From Monoraphidium neglectum (Eukaryota > Chlorophyta > Chlorophyceae > Sphaeropleales > Selenastraceae), in assembly GCF_000611645.1 (NCBI RefSeq), contig NW_014012876.1:8088-21991 (forward strand): a DNA stretch of 13,904 nucleotides. The letters run 5' to 3'. The number at the start of each line of letters is the position of its first letter. The stretch's first letter is position 1. The notes under the pieces were generated by a model. It did not search any database, was not told the origin of the DNA, and saw only the letters and a list, made by a program, of their open reading frames with translations. Made by a program: the position numbers and the translations under genes. Positions 8,454 to 13,904 of the stretch are shown here, in pieces.

Positions 8454-9173
8454 GTGCCTCATCATCCCGCGCACGGTCAGCACGCGCACCCCGCCGCCGG
8501 TCAAAGCGCCGTCATCGCGCCCCCGCCGCACGACCACCTGCGCCGCGTCTCGCGGGCCCCGCTCAAGCGGCGCAGCACGGGCCTGGGCGGCCGCGGCCTG
8601 TCGCGCAACTACAGCGGCAAGTCGCAGAGCTTCTCCTGCATACAGGACCTGCAGCACAACCCCTGGGCCGGCGACAGCGCGCTCGCGCTCGCCAAGCGGC
8701 GCCCCGCGGCCCACACGCCGACCCAAAGCCCCGGCGCCGCCGGCGCGCGCGGCGTCCCCGCGGCGGCGCTCGCCCTGCCGGCGGCGGCTTCACGGCAGCT
8801 GCTGCCGAGCTGGAGCATCGACGAGGACGAGGAGTGCCTGCTGGGCGGCGTCGCCTGCACCGTGCGCCTCGCGCCGGCAAGCAGCGGCGGCAGCGCTGCT
8901 GACGACGTCGGAGACGAGGAGGACGGGTGCTCTGGCAGCATGAGCGACGACGACGCGGAGTTTGACCACGGGGCTACGCAGGGGCCCGTCCTCTCGTCTT
9001 CGTCAGCCATCGAGCAGCCGGGCCCGGAGGCCGACGGCGGCGCGGCCCGCGGCTTGGCCGCCGAGCTGGCCGCCGCGCTGATGCGCGCGCGGCTGTCGGC
9101 GGCGCCGCCGCCCCTGGCGCGGGGCGCGTGGCTCGCAGCCACGGCGCTTGTCAGCGCGTGCGCGCCGCCGTGA
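8373..9173 (+). CDS. OXS3 (OXIDATIVE STRESS 3)-like protein
   Basis: Single-exon frame of 266 residues. The start is the first ATG after an in-frame TAG at 8304. Residues 75-110 carry the OXS3 family core: GLSRNYSGKSQSFSCIQDL, then a Trp-containing spacer, then LALAKRR. This matches the plant pattern of GLSxxYxGKSxSF followed some 15 residues later by a conserved LAK. In plants OXS3 proteins are nuclear or chromatin-associated and are linked to tolerance of heavy-metal and oxidative stress; their biochemical activity is not settled. Other features are a nine-Gln run (18-26), a His/Pro-rich stretch (28-54), a basic patch before the core (R57, R58, R61, K65-R67) that could aid nuclear import, two acidic patches (about 150-154 and 177-198), and an Ala/Leu-rich helix at about 223-242. 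Outside the core there is no recognisable similarity. The core identity is fairly sure; function in this organism is by analogy only. Confidence 0.75.
8424..8450 (+). repeat. uninterrupted CAG microsatellite encoding nine Gln in the OXS3-like gene
   Basis: Nine perfect CAG units directly follow an internal ATG (8421). Being uninterrupted, the tract is likely to vary in length between strains. Confidence 0.95.
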
Positions 9174-12123
9174 GCCGCCGTTCGCGTGCGGTTCGCGCTG
9201 CGCCGCGCCGCGGAGCACGCTGCGTACGCGGCAAGTGCGCAAGCCTCAGCGGTGTCATGCCCGCCCTTCGCGCGGCGCCGTTTGTGCCTGCCCGCCTCGT
9301 GCTGCGACGAAACTCACGGCGCCCAGGCTTGACCTCATTCTGTCCTGAGCCCGCGCCGCCACCCCACCCTTGCCCCCGGCGAAAGGCCCCGGGCAGGTCC
9401 AGTTTCTAAGATTTACTGTCTTTCCCTTCTGGCTTGGCTTGACCTCAAGCGAGGGCCACCCCGAGAGCGGGCGAGCCCTGCACAGGGCCTCCCCAGCTCG
9501 GCTCACATTGAAACGGCCCCCTCCTGAGCTGCCTGGCGCGCTCCGACTTTTGGCCCCTGCTGCGTCGCGTTGTTCGACGCACGCGCTGCGCTGCCATCGG
9601 CCCCCTTGCCACCCCTACTCCGGCCCTTGCGGCGCCACGCGCTCCCGCCGTCCGCGGTGCCCGAGAGGGGGGGGAGCTCGTCTTGCGGGCGCGTAACGCA
9701 GCTGCCACGCGCCGAACAGCTTTACCGAAAACGCGCAATTTCGCTTACGAGAGCCTTCCCGCAGAGCCAACAGCCGCCGTCGTTGCGGGGCCTCTGCTTA
9801 CGTATTATGTACCCGATGGGAGAGGGAGAATGGAGGTTGCAAAACGCCCCATCGCCCCCGAGAGTGTGCGTTGTCCTGTCGTCATTCAGGAGCGAGAATG
9901 CCATTGAGCGGCGCCTTTTTCGGTTTGGTGCGAGCCCTGTACCGCCCCCCCACCGCGCGTCTCCCGATGCGCTTTTCAGCAACACAAGGGGCCCCTTTTA
10001 CCCGCCCGCACGCGCCGGGCCTGCGCCTGTTTTGAGGACGCGGCGCCACCCGCGCCGCCGCGGTGCGAGGCGCAGGCTCGGCCCCGCGATTAGCGGGGCA
10101 TGCTTGGAGAGAACGAGAGAGAGAAAGAGGGGCCCGGAGGGCGCCACGCCGAACCCACCATCCCGGAAGCACCTCAGACCAAAGCCGCGCATGCACACCA
10201 CCGCGGCTGAGACAGCGGCCCGCCCTGCCCCACACCCTATCCGCGCACTCTCGCCTTCTCGCCCTCACCGCCCCGCTCGTGCGGCGCCGGCCGCGCGCCG
10301 CCACCGCGCGGCCCCGCACCACCCTTGTACCCCGCCCGCGCCGCGGTCGCGCCGCCCCATGTGCACGCGTGCGCGCGAGAGCGAGAGAGAGAGAGCCCTG
10401 GGCAACAACCCTCATTCTCCGGCCCCCGCGCGCCACGTCTCGAGTCGATGGGTCGCTGCTCGCGTCGGCACCACGAGCAGGGCCCCGTGATTAGAATACC
10501 GGCTCCAATCTGTTCCCTGCCCTGCCATCCGAAGACTCCCAAAACGACGAGCGCGCCAACCCACCCCCGGCGGGCACGTCACGCGTGGGCGTGCCGGGCG
10601 GGGGCCCTGGGCGTCGCCGCCAAATTTTGAAAGCAGGGGGCGAGCGGCCAAGCCCGCCCCTCTGCGGCTGAACGCCTGATCTGTTCTTGGCCCCCATTCG
10701 ATGGCCCCGCCAGGCCCGCCCCTGTTCTCCCCCGCGCCCATGTGGCGCCAGCGCCAGAGTTTTCAGCGGCCCTGGCTTGCACAAGTCCAAGGGCCGCGCC
10801 TGCCCCCCCTGGCGGGCTGCAGCTCTTGACAAGGGCTTGGCCGCCCACGACGGCGAGGCTGCGCGCCGCCCCGCCAGGCGACCGCTGTCGCTCCCGCCAC
10901 AGGGGGTGCCGGCCGCCCCCTGCGCGGGCCGCGCCGACCGCGCCCCTTTTTTGTCTGTCCCTCTCCCAGCGCGAAACGGCAGTACTTGCGGGCGCTGCGG
11001 GGGGAGGCACGGTGCGCCCAGCGCCGCTCCGCCTCCCCCGCGGCACACAGCGACGCGCGTTCATTGCAGCTGCACACACCACATTCATTTACCCCGGCCC
11101 CGGTGACGGCGCACACAGCACACGCCGGCACACGCCCCGCCAAACATTGTCCCGGCCCGCCCGTTGCGGGCGCCTTAGCTCCCAACCCGTAAATTGCGCG
11201 TGGGCTCTGAGGATGGAGAGGCCCGGATGGCACCAGATTACACCAACAGTCGCCAACATTCGCCCTGTAAGAATCACACAGGAGCGCGCATTCGGTCGAA
11301 TAGCGTGCGCCACGGCGTTGCTTGCAGGCATCGTGGGGTGGGGTCTCGGGAAGGGGAGCGTCCAAACGAAACGGCCCGCTGGCAGCTGACGGGCGCGCAA
11401 GGGACACGAGGCCCCAAGCACCTGACCGGCCGCCATGGGAGGGGGGGGTGAAAGGGGTGCGGCGAAAAGCACGAGGGGTAAGCTTGGGATACTTTGAGGT
11501 GCGCCAAGCGTGCATATTGTAATCAAAGGACGGGTGAGGAAGTGGTGTGCAAGAATTCGGGGTGCAAGGGCTCACAAGGGCCACCTGGGTTTCAGGGGCC
11601 TGCCGTGCTGCTGTTGCCGGCGACACTAGTCAAACCGGTACGTTGGGGCGGGGCACGCGGGGCTGTCGCCGGTGCATTGCGCGATGGAGATGCTGCAAGT
11701 GTGTGGAGTCGCTCATGAAAGACTTGTCAGCTACTAAGCATAACTAGGTGGACAAAATTGCGCGGAGGGATCGGCCTGGACAGCATTGACATGAAAAGCG
11801 GGCGCTGACATGGCGAGCAGTGCAGCGGTTGGGGGTCGATGGAGCGGGCATGAGCAAGTATGCGTGAAGCCAAATGTGGGGAGACATGAGATCGGCAAAG
11901 CTCAAAGAAATGTTGGAACAAACGGCTGCCAGATTCGAACATGTAGCAAGCAAAGAAAACGGCTGCAGCAAACAGCACACTGCTACCAGGCGAACTTGCG
12001 CACACCGACGCACCCGCGAGCAAGCGGGGCTCCCAGGCAGCGGCCGGCGTGGCTGCCTGGCAGTTGCGTCGTTGCCATGTACTTATTGATCTGAGGCTCA
12101 AGTGCCGGGTTGCAGAGGCGGTG
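9174..12123. other. long GC-rich region between convergent genes, no confident gene
   Basis: About 2.95 kb separates the stop codon of the OXS3-like gene from the proposed stop of the minus-strand gene, so both 3' untranslated regions lie here. The longest open frames (9570-10490 plus, 306 codons; 10763-11626 minus, 287 codons) are Arg/Pro/Ala-rich, as random GC-rich DNA gives, and have no domain. TGTAA occurs on the plus strand at 11266 and 11517; I found none close to the OXS3-like stop, and no minus-strand TGTAA near 12123. Two GA tracts lie at 10107-10132 and 10376-10396. Bases about 11700-12110 are AT-richer and have poor codon bias in all frames. Confidence 0.5.
10107..10132. repeat. 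GA-rich tract
   Basis: An imperfect GAGA stretch in otherwise GC-rich intergenic DNA. A second purine tract (GCGAGAGCGAGAGAGAGAGA at 10374-10393) lies about 270 bp downstream. Such tracts can act as GAGA-type elements or be simple microsatellites. Confidence 0.6.
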
Positions 12124-13046
12124 TCAGGGGTTGCAAGGCAGGGGCGTGCACCTGCCCGCGAGCCTCAGCCCCTCTTCAGCCACCTTGCCGCCGTCGATCA
12201 CCCGAGCAGGGGCCTGGGCGTGCGGAGCGGCGAGGTGCCAGGGTGCCCGCAAGGGCAAGGATGGGCAAGGGCATGGGGTGAGCGAGCATGGCTTCAAAGG
12301 GTGTCTTAGGTGGCCAGCCCTGCAGCAAGGGGACCGTAACTCCAAGTCGAAAGCGATTCGTGAGAGCTGGCGCAGCCCCAGAGCAGCCAGGGCCCGTAGA
12401 TGGGGAGAGGGCTTCAGCAGACCCCTTCCAGGATGCCACGCGCTGCGCCCCACCCTCCACACACAAGCATGCACACACGCAAGCACGCACGCAGGCACGT
12501 GCGCACACGTACAAACACAACACACGCACGCACGCGCGCGCGCGCCTTTTCACACAGATTGCAACCGCCAGCGCACAACGATGTACAAGCTGCCTCCCCG
12601 ACACCACATGCGTGCAAAAACAGCCCTCCGCGCACCCGTGTTGCCGCCGCAGCTCTTCCACCGTCGGCGGGCCCGCGCCGCAGGCCGTCCCGAAATCCGG
12701 CAGCGACGCCAGCGCCCCCTGCGCCGCGCGCCGCGCCACCTCAGCCTCGCCCGCCGCGACCGCCCTGGGGCTGACGAGGCTCCGCCACGACGCAAACGCG
12801 CGGCCGCCGGCGCCTGCAGAGGCTGGCGCAGGGCACGACGGCGCGCCTGTGCCGGCCAACGCCTGCCCTGGGCGCCCGTGCGGGGCCGCAGGCGCCCCAT
12901 CAGCCAGCCCGTGCGGCGCACAGGGCAACCCCAAGGGCCCCCCAAGAACACACAGGACAGCCGGCGCCGCGGCGCCGGCGCCGCTCCATGCCCCGGCGCC
13001 CCCGGGCGCCGCCGGCGCCGCGGCATGCGCCCAGGCTGGCGGCGAC

Positions 13047-13102
<56 letters not shown>

Positions 13103-13904
13103 GTGATGATACTGAGGGCGCCCCTGGTCCGCCCCCGCGCCGCCCGCCGCCGCCGGGGGCCCCGCTCCCTCCAGTGTCTCTACCCTCAGCGCCCGCCCAT
13201 CCGCCCCCACGCCTGCCCCCGCGCCCGTGCCTGCTCCCGCCGCCACGCCCGCGCCCGCCGCCGCGTCCATCCCAGCGTCCGCCGCCGCGCCCGCGCCCGC
13301 CGCTACACCAGCTCCTGCGCCCGCGCCAGCGCCCGCGCGCGGCGCCCCATGCGGCCACGTGGGGCGGTCCAAAGCGCGCTGCGACTCGCGCGAGCCGGCG
13401 GGGGCGCGGGACCAGGCGAATGCCAGGACGCAGGCCGACTCCTTATGCGAGTGCAGGCTGCCCGCATGGGCGTCCTGGGACAGCACCAGGCGGAGAAATG
13501 CTGAGAACAGGAAGGAGTCCCAGTCTGGCGGTGTGTGGCGGTGTGTGGTGGGGAGAGGGGATGAGGAGGGGAAACGGGCGGATCGGGGGCGGCGGCAACG
13601 GCGGGGGCGTCGGGCCGGGGAGGGACGGCGCGCGCGATGCGTACATGCGTCGATAAGCCGTGCTGCGTTTTGCGCCCGCCGCCTGCCGCGCACCGCGGCC
13701 ACAGGAGTGGCCGCCGCAGGCGGCGCGTCGCGGGGCGTTGCTCACTGTATGGAAGGTAGGCAGTCGCGAAGAGCTCGTGCGAGGGGTCCCTGGGGTTGGG
13801 GATCGGGCCCAGCTCTCCAAACACGTAGTGCAGGCGCTGCGGGGGCCAGCGTCCGCGGCGGGCGGCGCCGCGCGGACGGGCGGCGGGGGGCCGCGCGGCG
13901 GGGG
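12124..13904 (-). CDS. unrecognised protein, 3' part of a multi-exon gene (5' end outside the window)
   Basis: Proposed exons, in transcript order, are 13836-13746, 13524-12636 and 12442-12124, with stop TGA at 12126-12124. The introns (13525-13745, 221 bp; 12443-12635, 193 bp) are GT-AG and both junctions keep phase, giving about 432 residues inside the window. The first exon reads RLHYVFGELGPIPNPRDPSH, then ELFATAYLPY; it could extend to the window edge instead of starting after the gcccccgcag acceptor. Splicing gives YLPYNWDSFLFSAFLRLVLS, followed by SLHSHKESACVLAFAWSRAP. After this come Ala/Gly repeats (about 13235-13345), three His and 17 Gln, another Ala/Gly/Pro stretch, and SWRSLVSP and ASLPDFGTACGAGPPTVEEL near the end of exon 2. 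The last exon has a possible helix, LRALAALGLRQLSRIAFDLE, and a tail containing RVIDGGKVAEEGLRLAG. I do not recognise the family. The first two blocks look like a folded domain and the rest like disordered linkers. The exon 2-3 junction and the C-terminus are tentative. Confidence 0.5.
12443..12635 (-). other. tentative intron of the minus-strand gene containing a TG/CG alternating tract
   Basis: On the minus strand the donor is CAACACGG|GTGCGC and the acceptor is gtggggcgcag|CGCG. The phase fits the frame that gives the long helical segment in the last exon. The intron contains the alternating purine-pyrimidine repeat at 12458-12545. Without this intron the frame runs through the repeat as Cys/Val/Ala-rich peptide to a stop at 12176, which looks non-coding. 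Confidence 0.5.
12458..12545. repeat. CA/CG alternating purine-pyrimidine tract
   Basis: Nearly continuous alternation of CA and CG dinucleotides with a few breaks, ending in (CG)n near 12535-12545. It is a simple repeat of the kind that can adopt Z-DNA, and lies within the tentative intron of the minus-strand gene. Confidence 0.85.
12960..12979. repeat. perfect 20 bp GC palindrome
   Basis: GCCGGCGCCGCGGCGCCGGC equals its own reverse complement. It lies in the Ala/Gly-coding part of exon 2 of the minus-strand gene. It is probably a by-product of GC-rich Ala/Gly codons. Confidence 0.9.
13049..13099 (-). repeat. CAG microsatellite (17 units) encoding polyglutamine in the minus-strand gene
   Basis: Seventeen uninterrupted CTG units on the plus strand read as CAG on the minus strand and encode 17 Gln after three His. 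This is the longest pure trinucleotide tract in the window. Confidence 0.95.
13525..13745 (-). other. intron between the first two visible exons of the minus-strand gene
   Basis: On the minus strand the donor is CCATACA|GTGAGC and the acceptor is cacaccgccag|ACTGG. Splicing creates an Asn codon (A+AC) and joins AYLPY to WDSFLF. The intron is strongly C-rich on the transcribed sense, so the plus strand shows many G-runs (13527-13625). Confidence 0.75.

Noticed and set aside
9570..10490. 306-codon plus-strand open frame
   Set aside because: Composition is Arg/Pro/Ala/Ser-rich as expected for random GC-rich DNA, with no domain, no codon bias like the neighbours and overlapping frames on the other strand.
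11920..11945. GTTCGAATC on the minus strand, resembling a tRNA T-loop
   Set aside because: The flanking bases do not pair as a T-stem and no acceptor, D or anticodon arms can be fitted around it.
12176..13702. 508-codon minus-strand frame taken as one intact gene
   Set aside because: Its first 60 codons lie in a C-rich intron and the part below 12635 runs through a CA/CG microsatellite as Cys/Val-rich peptide. A spliced model with phase-consistent GT-AG sites fits better.
13303..13824. 173-codon minus-strand frame starting MFGELGPIPNPRD as a complete gene
   Set aside because: Only its first part is coding-like. After PYSEQ it reads through the 221 bp intron (donor at 13745) and leaves the true frame; the start is internal to an exon.
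1..13904. Mobile element or viral insertion
   Set aside because: No transposase, reverse transcriptase, integrase, capsid or polymerase motifs, and no terminal repeats or target-site duplications were seen on either strand.

Overview
The window reads as nuclear DNA of a GC-rich green alga (Chlorophyta). The evidence is GT-AG introns of about 140-220 bp, high GC at third codon positions, CAG-encoded polyglutamine runs, Ala/Gly and Ser low-complexity stretches, TGTAA motifs that can serve as chlorophyte polyadenylation signals, and an octotricopeptide-repeat (OPR) protein, a family greatly expanded in chlorophytes. I see no bacterial operon, phage, CRISPR array, transposon or rRNA/tRNA gene. 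The genus cannot be fixed from this sequence alone.

Layout. Bases 1-861: left flank, with a possible exon whose strand I cannot settle (about 154-330) and then the upstream region of the first clear gene. Bases 862-2765 (+): a five-exon gene for an MMTAG2 (multiple myeloma tumor-associated protein 2)-like protein with a long C-terminal RS domain. Bases 2766-3668: its 3' flank, with a TGTAA signal at 2845, and the upstream region of the next gene. Bases 3669-6122 (+): an OPR protein, probably organellar and RNA-binding, with nine repeats at its C-terminus. Bases 6123-8372: no confident gene; it holds a TGTAA signal, an isolated TATA box and an AT-richer patch. Bases 8373-9173 (+): a single-exon gene with the OXIDATIVE STRESS 3 (OXS3) signature. 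Bases 9174-12123: about 2.95 kb of GC-rich sequence without a convincing gene, between two convergent genes. Bases 12124-13904 (-): the 3' part of a gene I do not recognise, modelled as three exons, with its 5' end outside the window.

The genes do not form a pathway. They are independent nuclear genes: one RNA-processing-type nuclear protein, one organelle RNA-binding protein, one stress-linked nuclear protein and one unknown. What they share is composition: three of the four carry CAG-encoded polyglutamine on the sense strand, and the fourth has an AGC-rich polyserine region. I found no clear new multi-gene system. The items most worth following are the unknown minus-strand gene, the regular OPR array with a possible frame problem upstream of it, and the algal MMTAG2 homologue with its large RS tail.
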